From Phenylobacterium sp. (GTDB lineage Bacteria; Pseudomonadota; Alphaproteobacteria; Caulobacterales; Caulobacteraceae): a DNA stretch of 12,790 nucleotides. Under the pieces are notes generated by a model. It was not told the origin of the DNA and made no database searches. It saw nothing but the letters and a program-made list of their open reading frames with translations. Made by a program: the position numbers and the translations under genes. Location of the stretch: the NCBI GenBank assembly GCA_028291285.1, contig JAQGIJ010000135.1, positions 1 to 12,790 on the forward strand, written 5' to 3'. Positions 1 to 6,007 of this stretch are shown here, in pieces (position 1 is the stretch's first letter; every line of letters begins with the position of its first letter).

Positions 1-317
1 TGGGCGGCCGCGGGCTTGGGCGGGGCGGGGCTGGGAACCGGCTTTGTGGGGGGCGCCGGGCTCGGGCCGGCCGCGGCGTTCGCCCGGGGCTTGACCGCGG
101 CGGCCTCGGCGACGGGCTTCGGCTTGGGTTTGGACTTCGGCTTCGGCTTGGGCGAGAGCGTCGTGTACGGGATCGGGTGCTCCGGCAGCGCTCCGTAGGG
201 GTAGGGGGCGGTCGGGGGCGCCGGCGACGCGGGGGCGGTCTCCTCCTGCGCCGCCGCCGCGCCGTAGGCGAGCAGCATCGCCGCCAGTACGGTCGCGGTG
301 AGGACGAAAGACCGCAT
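1..317 (-). CDS. Secreted proline/lysine-rich protein (C-terminus beyond left edge)
   Basis: The N-terminal 105 codons are visible, starting at an ATG at 317; the rest lies outside the window. Residues 1-23 (MRSFVLTATVLAAMLLAYGAAAA) form a typical Sec signal peptide, with likely cleavage near AAAAQ|E. A Pro/Ala-rich segment with PDRPYPYG follows, then a run of alternating Pro-Lys (PKPKPKSKPKPKP), then more Pro/Ala/Lys. Such low-complexity stretches are usually extended periplasmic linkers or envelope-spanning spacers, as in TonB-like or cell-wall-associated proteins, but no folded domain is visible and I do not assign a function. It starts 61 bp after the C13 peptidase gene ends, on the same strand, so it may be the last gene of an sspB-peptidase transcript. 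The reading frame itself is well supported by the signal peptide and open frame. Confidence 0.7.
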   Translation of the reverse strand, partial: MRSFVLTATVLAAMLLAYGAAAAQEETAPASPAPPTAPYPYGALPEHPIPYTTLSPKPKPKSKPKPKPVAEAAAVKPRANAAAGPSPAPPTKPVPSPAPPKPAAA

Positions 318-378
318 CAAGCGCCACCCCGGCTAGATCGTCGGATCTGTCCGGTTGTAGGCGCCAAAACTGAGTCCC

Positions 379-1170
379 TCAAAATTGCGCCGGATGGGGG
401 CCTTGCGCCGGCAAGGGGTAGAGCGGCAGCAGCGGGGCGAGCTGCGGCCCGATCCAGAGCTGCGGCTCCGACGGCGGCGACATGTGGGTCTGGGTCTCGC
501 GCGCGGCGACGCAGGCCTGGACCAGGCGGCCCAGTTGCGGGAAGTCGTGCGCCTGGCCGAAAGACTTCAGGAAGCAGTCGTCGAAATAGGGGTAGCGGTC
601 CGCCTCGCCGCAGCCGAAGGAGCTGCGGTCGGGCCGGGCGGCGGTGAGCACCATGCGGTTGTTGGCGGCCAGCGCCGGCACGAAGACGCCCGAGAAGCAG
701 GCCGAGACGATGGCGATGGTCGGCCTGCGCCCGCAGGTCTCGTCGAGCATCGAGGCCAGCACGCCGGGCGACAGCAGATCGTCGTCGACCACCACGCCTT
801 CGGGCGCGCCGTGCGAGCTGAAATAGACCAGGCAGCCGCCCTGCGCCTGGCGCGAGAGGCTGGAGAGGGCGTCGTAGATGTGCTCGACGCTGCTCTTGGC
901 CGGGTGGTCGCGGTAGCGCTCGGGGCGCACCGAGAGCTCGCGCAGGTTCTGCGGCTGGAAGCCGGCGGAGAGCAGGGCGCGGGAGACGTCGCGCCGGGCG
1001 TTGTCGAAGGCTTCCGAGGGCCCGCCGGAATGGGCGTGCCAGTCGCCGGCCACCACCACGGCGGCCCAATCTGAAAAGGGCGAGGCGGAGAGGGGGGCGG
1101 CGGCGCCCGCCGGGAGCGTCAGCGCCAGCCAGAGGCCCAGCGCAAGCACCAGCGGGGCGAGCCTGGGCAC
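379..1170 (-). CDS. Secreted C13-family (legumain-like, caspase-fold) cysteine peptidase
   Basis: The product is 263 aa if translation starts at the GTG at 1170. Residues 1-24 form a compact signal peptide (VPRLAPLVLALGLWLALTLP then AGAAA), so the enzyme is expected in the periplasm or outside. The rest matches peptidase family C13 of clan CD: a first strand AAVVVAGDW near 36-44, the catalytic His in VYFSSHG (His120), and the catalytic Cys in AIVSACFSG (Cys158), each at the end of a hydrophobic strand. The tail (about 240-263) is Pro/Leu-rich. An ATG at 1443 is in frame but would place about 90 low-complexity residues inside sspB, so I prefer the GTG, which directly precedes the signal peptide; no strong ribosome site is visible. 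The gene begins 40 bp after sspB ends and is probably co-transcribed with it. Substrate unknown. Confidence 0.8.
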   Translation of the reverse strand: MPRLAPLVLALGLWLALTLPAGAAAPLSASPFSDWAAVVVAGDWHAHSGGPSEAFDNARRDVSRALLSAGFQPQNLRELSVRPERYRDHPAKSSVEHIYDALSSLSRQAQGGCLVYFSSHGAPEGVVVDDDLLSPGVLASMLDETCGRRPTIAIVSACFSGVFVPALAANNRMVLTAARPDRSSFGCGEADRYPYFDDCFLKSFGQAHDFPQLGRLVQACVAARETQTHMSPPSEPQLWIGPQLAPLLPLYPLPAQGPHPAQF

Positions 1171-1210
1171 GCCGCTCAGCCGCCCCGGGCGCGAGCGGGC
1201 GGCGCTGGGG

Positions 1211-1720
1211 TCACTTCTTGCGGAACTGGTCGAGCGAGACGATTTTTGCCTCGCCCTCACCTTCGCCCTCGGGGGCGGCGCCCGCCGCCTCGCGCTCCGA
1301 CTCGGCCGGCGGGGCGGGCAGCGCCTTCGACTCGGCGGGCGCCGCCGCCGGCGCCTCGAACTGCAGCAGGAATTGCACGCTCGGATCGTAGAAGCGGGTG
1401 ACGGCGGCATAGGGGATGCTGAGCCGCTTGGGCTGGCCGCCAAACTGCAGGGTCACCGAGAAGAAGGTCTCGCCGGGCGCCAGGTCCCAATACTGGTGCT
1501 GTAGGACGATGGTCATCTCGTCCGGGTACTTGCCGAGCAGGTCGGCGGGACCGGAGACGCCCGCCGCATCGGTCTTGAAGGTCACGTAGAAGTGGTGCGC
1601 ACCGGGCAGCCCCTCGGGCGAGGCCGCGCGCTTCAGCGCGGCCTTGACGACGCCGCGCAGGGCGTCCTGCGCCATGGCCTCGTAGTGCATCAAGTCCTGG
1701 GCCGGCGGGTCCTGGGCCAT
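1211..1720 (-). CDS. sspB: SspB, ClpXP adaptor for SsrA-tagged proteins (alpha type)
   Basis: This 169-residue protein matches alphaproteobacterial SspB, the adaptor that holds SsrA-tagged polypeptides and hands them to the ClpXP protease. Residues 1-121 are the folded substrate-binding domain (HHFYVTFKTDAAG, YPDEMTIVLQHQYWDL, FFSVTLQFGG, RLSIPYAAVTRFYDPSVQFLLQF). Residues 122-158 are a flexible Ala/Pro/Glu linker. The last 11 residues, KIVSLDQFRKK, are the conserved tail that docks on the ClpX N-terminal domain. The start is supported by GGAGA about six bases before the ATG. The gene lies directly downstream of the tmRNA gene, on the same strand, so the tagging RNA and the adaptor reading its tag are neighbours. 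A possible own promoter lies between them. Confidence 0.93.
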   Translation of the reverse strand: MAQDPPAQDLMHYEAMAQDALRGVVKAALKRAASPEGLPGAHHFYVTFKTDAAGVSGPADLLGKYPDEMTIVLQHQYWDLAPGETFFSVTLQFGGQPKRLSIPYAAVTRFYDPSVQFLLQFEAPAAAPAESKALPAPPAESEREAAGAAPEGEGEGEAKIVSLDQFRKK

Positions 1721-1747
1721 GGAATCTCCGACGAAACGCGTCAGCCA

Positions 1748-1775
1748 AAGGTAGCGTCTGGGCGCCGCAACGCAA
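1748..1775 (-). promoter_or_regulatory. Possible sspB promoter
   Basis: On the minus strand TTGCGT (1775-1770), a 16-base spacer and TACCTT (1753-1748, within GCTACCTT) resemble the alphaproteobacterial housekeeping pattern TTGACG / GCTANAWC, with mismatches in both boxes. Initiation would be near 1741, giving a leader of about 20 bases before the sspB ATG. The position is sensible but the match is weak, and read-through from ssrA is the alternative. Confidence 0.3.
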
Positions 1776-1942
1776 TGGGCTCAAGCGCCTGAAATCGCGG
1801 CGCTCTCACACCGGAGAAACCGCCTCACCCCTGGACGAAGAAAGGGATCGAATGAGTGGAGGGATTCTGTTGCCAGGCTCCCTCCGGCCCCGCCTAGCGC
1901 TGCTAAGACGCTAGGACTTTAGACTGAAATTCGACGCACCGC

Positions 1943-1984
1943 TTACGCGGCGAGCCGGACTTCTTGAGCGAAGTTATCGTTCGC
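1943..1984 (-). other. tmRNA tag reading frame
   Basis: The resume codon GCG (1984-1982) opens ANDNFAQEVRLAA followed by TAA (1945-1943). With the alanine delivered by the tRNA-like part the tag is AANDNFAQEVRLAA, 14 residues. The AANDNF start matches the alphaproteobacterial tag that SspB grips, and the final AA is the ClpX degron. The middle (QEVRL) differs from the Caulobacter crescentus tag AANDNFAEEFAVAA, which I quote from memory. The resume codon is inferred from alignment to known tags. Confidence 0.88.
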
Positions 1985-2064
1985 AGTTAGATTAAGACCC
2001 GGAACGGTGGGTCAAGCCGAGAGAAAGCAACACCTTTACACGTCTGTCGATGCTGATCGGCCCC

Positions 2065-2114
2065 ATGCTTCCCAAGCAAGAACTTGGCTTTCCGGCGATA
2101 ACCCGGGGGAAGAT
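2065..2114 (-). other. tmRNA intervening segment removed during maturation
   Basis: This spacer separates the encoded CCA end of the acceptor piece from the 5' end of the coding piece. Its ends can pair (CTTCCC 2112-2107 with GGGAAG 2073-2068), extending the acceptor stem, and an inner CCAAG/CTTGG hairpin follows. By analogy with known two-piece tmRNAs it is excised by tRNA-type processing: RNase P cutting before GGGG at 2064, and 3' processing at CCA. Confidence 0.75.
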
Positions 2115-2179
2115 TGGTGGAGCCGCCGGGAATCGCACCCGGGTCCAGTCCGCTTATTTCGCGCGCGTTTATCTCCATA

Positions 2180-2195
2180 GTCGGGCGAACCCGAC
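2180..2195 (-). other. UUCG-capped hairpin at the predicted tmRNA 5' end
   Basis: GTCGGG (2195-2190), TTCG (2189-2186) and CCCGAC (2185-2180) form a perfect six-pair stem with a very stable tetraloop. It begins where the predicted promoter would start transcription. It may be a leader structure of the precursor, or part of the acceptor RNA; the sequence alone does not decide. Confidence 0.55.
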
Positions 2196-2202
2196 GCCGA
2201 GA

Positions 2203-2231
2203 TATATAGGGCCTCGGCGTCAGGATTTGAA
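2203..2231 (-). promoter_or_regulatory. Probable ssrA promoter
   Basis: On the minus strand TTCAAA (2231-2226) and TATATA (2208-2203) are separated by exactly 17 bases, each matching the sigma-70 consensus at four of six positions. The AT-rich -10 box stands out in a very GC-rich region. The -35 box lies within the last codons of the upstream glycosyltransferase gene and the -10 box lies just past its stop. Initiation would fall around 2197-2194, at the start of a small UUCG-capped hairpin. Confidence 0.5.
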
Positions 2232-3335
2232 GGACCCCAGCACCGGCGCGGCGATCGGCGCAGGGATCTTCACCCGCCGCAGCAGGGGCAGGGCCAGGGC
2301 GAAATAGAGGGCGGGCGGGTTCCAGATGAAGGCCAGGAAGCCCGCCGTCGCCAGCGCATACATCGGCCAGCGCGGGTCCTTCACCCGCGCCAGATAGATC
2401 GCCACCGCAGGCGCCAGCAGGGTGTACTCGTAGTTCATCGCATAGGGCGTGATCAGCAGGATCCCCCCGAACAGGGCGATCAGCCGGTCGGCGAGCTCCT
2501 GCCGCGTGCGGAAGGTGAACCACACCGCCGCCACCGCCAGCGGCGCGAGCAGATAAGCCCAGGCGCCGTTGAAGCCCGCGTGCTTCAGCCAGGCATAGGG
2601 CGTCGAGCCGGTCATGATCAGGCCGCGGTTGGCGGCGACGTAGTCCTTGAAACGGCCGAGCGCGCCCAGCCAGTCGAACCAGATGTGCACGCCCCAGATG
2701 GCCGCCGAGGCGGCGCAGACCACGACACCGGTGAGGCCCGCGACGATCAGCGTGCGCCAGCGCCCGTCGGCCATCAGCGCGATCGGGACCAGCAGCACGA
2801 TCTGCGGCTTGATGCAGGCGGCCAGGCCCAGCAGGACGCCCGAGAGCGTCGGACGCTCGTCCATGATGGCGAAGGCCCCGATCACCAGCCCGCCCATGAT
2901 GAAGGGCGCCTGGCCGCAGTCGGCGACCAGCAGGACGCAGGGCGCGAACGCCACCCACCAGGGCGCGCCCGCCTTCATCGCGCCCCACAGGTAGAGCGCT
3001 CCGGTCGCCATGATCCAGGCGGTGAAGCCCGCCAGGTAGGGACCGAAGGTGAACGGGATGAAGAAGAACAGCGCCGAGGGCGGATAGATGTAGGGGCGGA
3101 TGTCGCGCGGCCCGAGCGGCCAGCCCTGCACGTCGGTGATGTGCCTGAAGTCGTAAAGCCGGGCGGGCTCGGCCAGCGCGGTCTTCGCGCCGGCCCAGAA
3201 GCAGGAGTAGTCCGCGCCGAGAATCTGCACCTTCAGCAGGACCATGAGATCCTGAAGGTCCCGCCACATGAAGATGGCGATGAGGCAGACCGCGAGCGCG
3301 GCGCAGGCCTGCCAACCGATTCTACGCAGAGGCAT
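2220..3335 (-). CDS. GT87/DUF2029 family membrane glycosyltransferase
   Basis: A 371-residue polytopic protein with about nine or ten hydrophobic spans. After the first span (about 8-24) the extracytoplasmic loop carries ADYSCFWAGAKTAL..PARLYD (41-62) and then YIYPPSALFFFIPF (82-95). This is the arrangement typical of DUF2029/GT87, GT-C-fold enzymes that use polyprenyl-phosphate sugars, such as polyprenyl-phosphate-mannose-dependent mannosyltransferases. Asp42 sits where these families place their catalytic acid, which is an inference. Sugar and acceptor are unknown; a role in envelope or extracytoplasmic glycan synthesis is the likely class of function. The ATG at 3335 gives Met-Pro-Leu-Arg-Arg before the first membrane span, but no clear ribosome site precedes it. 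It is followed immediately by the ssrA promoter. Confidence 0.82.
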   Translation of the reverse strand: MPLRRIGWQACAALAVCLIAIFMWRDLQDLMVLLKVQILGADYSCFWAGAKTALAEPARLYDFRHITDVQGWPLGPRDIRPYIYPPSALFFFIPFTFGPYLAGFTAWIMATGALYLWGAMKAGAPWWVAFAPCVLLVADCGQAPFIMGGLVIGAFAIMDERPTLSGVLLGLAACIKPQIVLLVPIALMADGRWRTLIVAGLTGVVVCAASAAIWGVHIWFDWLGALGRFKDYVAANRGLIMTGSTPYAWLKHAGFNGAWAYLLAPLAVAAVWFTFRTRQELADRLIALFGGILLITPYAMNYEYTLLAPAVAIYLARVKDPRWPMYALATAGFLAFIWNPPALYFALALPLLRRVKIPAPIAAPVLGSFKS

Positions 3336-3469
3336 GTTCGGCGATTAGACGAGCGCGGGTCTTCACGCAACCGTGTCCGCGAAGGTCGGGGCGTCGAGGA
3401 TCCGGCGTGCGGGGTCGCGCCGTCTTGACGGGCCGAGGCGCCGCAAAACTCAGCGTATGGCCTGGCCGC

Positions 3470-4363
3470 CTAGCCCTCCGGCTGCGGCGCGGGCTCCAGG
3501 CCCGGCGGCTGGGCGCGGCCGTTGGGGTCCGCCTTCAGCACCCCACCGCCGGCGGTGAAGTCCTGATAGGCCTGCCGCTCGGCCGCGAAGCTGATCCCGC
3601 CGGGATAGAGGACGTCGAAGCGCGGCTCGTGGCCGAGGGCGGCGCGCAGCACGGGCTCCAGCGCGTCGGCGGCCTGGCCCACGGCGATGTCGTCGCAGGC
3701 CCGGTGCAGGGTGCGCGAGCCCGAGGCGACCAGCAGCGTCAGGTCGTAGCCGACGCCGGCCACGCAAACGATCTCGGTGGTGGTGGCGTTGCGCACTGCC
3801 TGGACCTCACGCGGCGCGCCCCACATCGGGTGGCGCCGCAGCGCCAGGAAGCCCTGCGCCGCGCCGGCTGGCAGCTCCGCGTCGAAGCCGATGCGCCGCC
3901 CGACGCCGGCCTCGCAGCAGGCGTAGCCGGCGCGGGCCTGGACGAAGCCGCGGCCATCGTTCCTGACCGTGATGCGCACGATGCTCTGGCGCACGTTGCG
4001 CGCCGGGCGCACCCACACCTCCAGGATCATCTCGTCGCCGCGCAGGAGTTGCCACTGCAGCGGCATCAGGCCCCACAGCCGGTAGGTGGCGGCGTCGACC
4101 CCGTTGTCGATGACGGGCAGCCGCTGGCCGCGCGGCAGCCGCCGGCCGCCCAGCGGATCGGCGGCCTCCGGGGCCTTGGGCCATTTGTCGTCCCACCAGG
4201 CCTTGGGGTCGGGCGGCGGGAACGGCCAGATCTCGGCCTCCGCCGGCGGGGTCCCCGGCGGCGGTCCGGCCAGCGGAGTGGCCGAGGGCCTGCGGAACAG
4301 CTGGGCGCTCGCGGGGCCGGCCAGCCCGACGATCAGGAGAAGGATCAGGATCGCGGTGCGCAC
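3470..4363 (-). CDS. Exported protein of unknown function
   Basis: The product has 297 residues and starts at GTG 4363. Residues 1-20 (MRTAILILLLIVGLAGPASA) are a clear signal peptide with cleavage after ASA. A Pro-rich segment follows (28-72, with WPFPPPDPKAWWDDKWP), then a probable beta-rich domain (about 82-270) including YRLWGLMPLQWQLLRGDEMILEVWVRP and four cysteines (149, 150, 200, 223) that could form disulfides in the periplasm. The C-terminus is Pro/Gly-rich again. I do not recognise the family. It starts 39 bp after ilvN ends on the same strand and could be co-transcribed, but nothing in it suggests a metabolic link to branched-chain amino acids. No strong ribosome site is seen at the GTG; the signal peptide fixes the start closely. 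Confidence 0.72.
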   Translation of the reverse strand: MRTAILILLLIVGLAGPASAQLFRRPSATPLAGPPPGTPPAEAEIWPFPPPDPKAWWDDKWPKAPEAADPLGGRRLPRGQRLPVIDNGVDAATYRLWGLMPLQWQLLRGDEMILEVWVRPARNVRQSIVRITVRNDGRGFVQARAGYACCEAGVGRRIGFDAELPAGAAQGFLALRRHPMWGAPREVQAVRNATTTEIVCVAGVGYDLTLLVASGSRTLHRACDDIAVGQAADALEPVLRAALGHEPRFDVLYPGGISFAAERQAYQDFTAGGGVLKADPNGRAQPPGLEPAPQPEG

Positions 4364-4402
4364 GGCCTAGAAAGAGCGCGAGCGCGGACGCCAGTTCCGC
4401 GC

Positions 4403-4954
4403 CTAGAGCGGGCGTGCGCCGCGCTGTATGGAGAGGACGCCGGTGCGGGAGAGCTCGACCAGGCCCAGCGGGCGCATCAGCTCGACGAAGCTGTCGATCT
4501 TGGCCGAGGCGCCGGTGACCTCGAAAACGAAGCTCTCGTGGGTGGTGTCGATCACCTTGGCGCGGAAGATCTCGGCAACCCGCAGCGCTTCGACCCGGTC
4601 GGGCCCCGCGCCGCGCACCTTCACCAGCGCCAGCTCGCGCTCCAGCCCGTTGGGGTCGCGGGTCACGTCCTGCACGTGGCGGGTGGAGACCATCTTCTCC
4701 AGCTGCGCCTCGATCTGGCCCAGCACGTGCGGCGTGCCGCGCGTGACGATGGTGACCCGGCTGGTGTGCGAGCGCCGGTCGGTCTCGGCGACGGTCAGGC
4801 TCTCGATGTTGTAGCCGCGCGCGGCGAACAGGCCGACCAGCCGGTGCAGCACGCCTGGCTCGTTGTCCACCAGCACTGCGAAGGTGGCGAGGTTCTCCGG
4901 CTCCTCGTCATGGGCGAGGTCGTAGACGGAGGCGGGTTGCGGGTCGGTGGTCAT
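4403..4954 (-). CDS. ilvN: Acetolactate synthase small (regulatory) subunit
   Basis: This 183-residue protein is the regulatory subunit of acetohydroxyacid synthase. It binds the IlvB catalytic subunit, raises its activity and confers feedback inhibition, typically by valine. Residues 22-95 are the ACT domain (LATFAVLVDNEPGVLHRLVGLFAARGYNIESLTVAETD, then SRVTIVTRG). Residues 100-175 are the C-terminal domain (ERELALVKVRG, EIFRAKVIDTTHESFVFEVTG, LRPLGLVELSRTGVLSIQRG-type tail). The ATG at 4954 gives an N-terminus about 20 residues longer than the core; the frame stays open far upstream, but that part has no resemblance to IlvN. Unusually, it is not next to ilvB: three genes, two of them on the other strand, lie between. 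It therefore needs its own promoter, which I could not identify convincingly. Confidence 0.93.
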   Translation of the reverse strand: MTTDPQPASVYDLAHDEEPENLATFAVLVDNEPGVLHRLVGLFAARGYNIESLTVAETDRRSHTSRVTIVTRGTPHVLGQIEAQLEKMVSTRHVQDVTRDPNGLERELALVKVRGAGPDRVEALRVAEIFRAKVIDTTHESFVFEVTGASAKIDSFVELMRPLGLVELSRTGVLSIQRGARPL

Positions 4955-5080
4955 GGCGGGTCTCGCGGGCGGGTCTCGTCTTGCACTCGGGCAGCTTATG
5001 GCGCCGTCGCCCGCGAAGCGGAACCCAATCTCGGCGCTGGGAAGGCCGGCGTGGTTGCGCAGCGCGTCTGGACCGCCAAC

Positions 5081-5401
5081 ATGGGGCCGATGTCTTCCCT
5101 CCGCATGCCCCAGAGCCTGTCCCAGCGTCTCGGCGTCGACACCGGCGAGGCGGCGCTGCGCTACGAACTGCTGGAGGAGCAGGCCGCCGCGCTGGGGCGG
5201 ACCGGGCGCAAGCTGGAGGTCGCCTTGGCCGCGCTCCGGGCCCATGAGGGCGAGGGCCGCGCCGAGGTGCTGAAGGCTGCGGCCGACGCGGCCTGGTGCT
5301 TCTTCGTCCAGCGCGAGGTGATGGGCCTGCGCGACCGCGCCGCCGTCGTCGCCCAGTACGAGATCCCCCGCGAGGTGATGGTGCGGATCGGCGTGCGTTA
5401 G
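5081..5401 (+). CDS. DUF6665-type small cytoplasmic protein
   Basis: A 106-residue protein with no signal peptide or membrane span. It looks all-helical: SLSQRLGVDTGEAALRYELLEEQAAALGRTGRKLEVALAALRAHE (11-56) reads as a long amphipathic helical hairpin, followed by AWCFFVQREVMGLRDRAAVVAQYEIPREVMVRIG. I associate it with the DUF6665 family found in Caulobacteraceae and relatives; no function is known to me. Possible starts are ATG at 5081, 5090 or 5105; 5081 is the longest, while 5090 has GGGG shortly upstream. The gene is divergent from ilvN, whose start is 126 bp away, so the two may share a regulatory region. Confidence 0.72.
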   Translation: MGPMSSLRMPQSLSQRLGVDTGEAALRYELLEEQAAALGRTGRKLEVALAALRAHEGEGRAEVLKAAADAAWCFFVQREVMGLRDRAAVVAQYEIPREVMVRIGVR

Positions 5402-5467
5402 CTTCGCCGCAATCCGCCTGAAACAAATGCGATTTGTGATGGCCTTCGGTGCGACGGGGGTCATTGC

Positions 5468-5920
5468 ATGGCGAGATTGATGCTCTTGGCCACGGTCGTG
5501 GCGCTGGGTGCAGGCGGGGCGGCGCTGGGGCAGACGAGCCGCTACACGGTCACGGTGACACGCCGGCCGCAGCCGGCCTTCGAGAAGTTGCACGTCTCGA
5601 AGGCGGCCCTGGGATCCGCCGAGATCCTGCTGTGGGCCAACACGGCCATCGACCCGACCTGCCAGGCGATGACGCCGGGCGCGACGCTCAGCATCCTCGA
5701 GGCGCCCGCCCACGGCGTGGCGCGGGTCAGCGACGAGCCGTTCTACGCCGCCTATCCGCCCAACAACCCGCGCGCGGTCTGCAACGACCGCAAGATCGCG
5801 GGTCACCAGGCCTTCTATGCCGCCGCGCCGGGCTTCAAGGGCCGTGACCGCGTGGTGCTGCAGGGGGCCTCGCCAGAGGGCCGCGTGCGCGAGATCCGCG
5901 TCGACGTCGACGTCCGCTAG
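5468..5920 (+). CDS. Small exported protein, likely Ig/cadherin-like beta domain
   Basis: The product has 150 residues. Residues 1-21 (MARLMLLATVVALGAGGAALG) form a signal peptide. The mature part alternates short hydrophobic strands and contains EILLWANTAIDPTCQ (52-66), a Gly-rich turn, ILEAPAHGVARV, then YPPNNPRAVCNDRKIAGHQAFYAAAPGFKGRDRVVLQ (96-132). The pattern of PAHG..V, paired cysteines (65 and 105) and Y.P.PGF.G.D.V resembles the single beta-sandwich repeats found in many alphaproteobacterial exported proteins; the family assignment is an inference. The ATG at 5468 has a G-run (GGGGG) about nine bases upstream. It follows the DUF6665 gene by 66 bp on the same strand and may be co-transcribed with it. 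Confidence 0.75.
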   Translation: MARLMLLATVVALGAGGAALGQTSRYTVTVTRRPQPAFEKLHVSKAALGSAEILLWANTAIDPTCQAMTPGATLSILEAPAHGVARVSDEPFYAAYPPNNPRAVCNDRKIAGHQAFYAAAPGFKGRDRVVLQGASPEGRVREIRVDVDVR

Positions 5921-5928
5921 GCGCTGAT

Positions 5929-6000
5929 CCCCGCCACTCGAAGCCACGCCGGCCTTGTCGAGGGTGGCGGGGGTGGTCTTCGACAACCGCCCCCGCTTAG
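5929..6000. terminator. Cluster of stem-loops between convergent genes, possible two-way terminator
   Basis: CCCCGCCAC-TCGA (5929-5941) pairs with TCGA-GGGTGGCGGGG (5958-5972) with a two-base bulge, giving about 13 pairs. A competing inverted repeat TTGTCGA/TCGACAA and a GC-rich pairing GCGGGGG/CCCCCGC overlap it. The cluster fills the 87-bp gap between the ends of two converging genes, where a bidirectional terminator is expected. There is no T tract, so intrinsic termination is uncertain. Confidence 0.45.
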
Positions 6001-6007
6001 CGCCGCC

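Larger units (their letters stand above)
1858..2195 (-). ncRNA. ssrA: Transfer-messenger RNA, circularly permuted two-piece form
   Basis: tmRNA rescues stalled ribosomes and adds a degradation tag. Here the pieces are in permuted order. The acceptor piece comes first and ends in an encoded CCA at 2117-2115; its T arm is CCGGG-TGCGATT-CCCGG and its 3' strand is CGGCTCC plus A. After a 50-base intervening segment (2114-2065), the coding piece begins at 2064 with GGGGCCGATCAGCATCGACA. GGGGCCG pairs with CGGCTCC over seven pairs (one G-U), rebuilding an alanyl-type acceptor stem. CTTCCC (2112-2107) and GGGAAG (2073-2068) pair across the intervening segment. The tag frame is at 1984-1943. Downstream hairpins are CCTAGCG/CGCTAGG (1915-1909/1899-1893) and GGAGGGA/TCCCTCC (1885-1879/1864-1858). 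Permuted tmRNA is established for alphaproteobacteria. The mature outer ends are estimates; the inner ends are firm. I see no T-rich terminator after it. Confidence 0.93.

Noticed and set aside
1171..1443. Extended N-terminus of the C13 peptidase from the ATG at 1443
   Set aside because: It would overlap most of the sspB C-terminal half and is Arg/Ser/Pro low complexity, whereas the GTG at 1170 directly precedes a signal peptide.
2115..2150. A separate tRNA gene ending in CCA
   Set aside because: A T arm and acceptor 3' strand are present but there is no anticodon or D arm on the 5' side; the pairing partner lies downstream at 2064-2058, as in permuted tmRNA.
3424..3455. TTGACG-like promoter on the plus strand
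   Set aside because: No suitable -10 box follows and no plus-strand gene lies downstream for about 1.6 kb.
3407..5401. A 664-codon open plus-strand frame covering several kilobases
   Set aside because: It is mostly the complement of the exported protein and ilvN; composition is Arg/Gly/Ala-rich low complexity with no domain. Only its last 106 codons (the DUF6665 protein from 5081) look real.
4955..5986. N-terminal extension of ilvN in the open frame up to 5986
   Set aside because: The extension is antisense to two plus-strand genes and has no IlvN similarity; the ACT domain begins 22 residues after the ATG at 4954.
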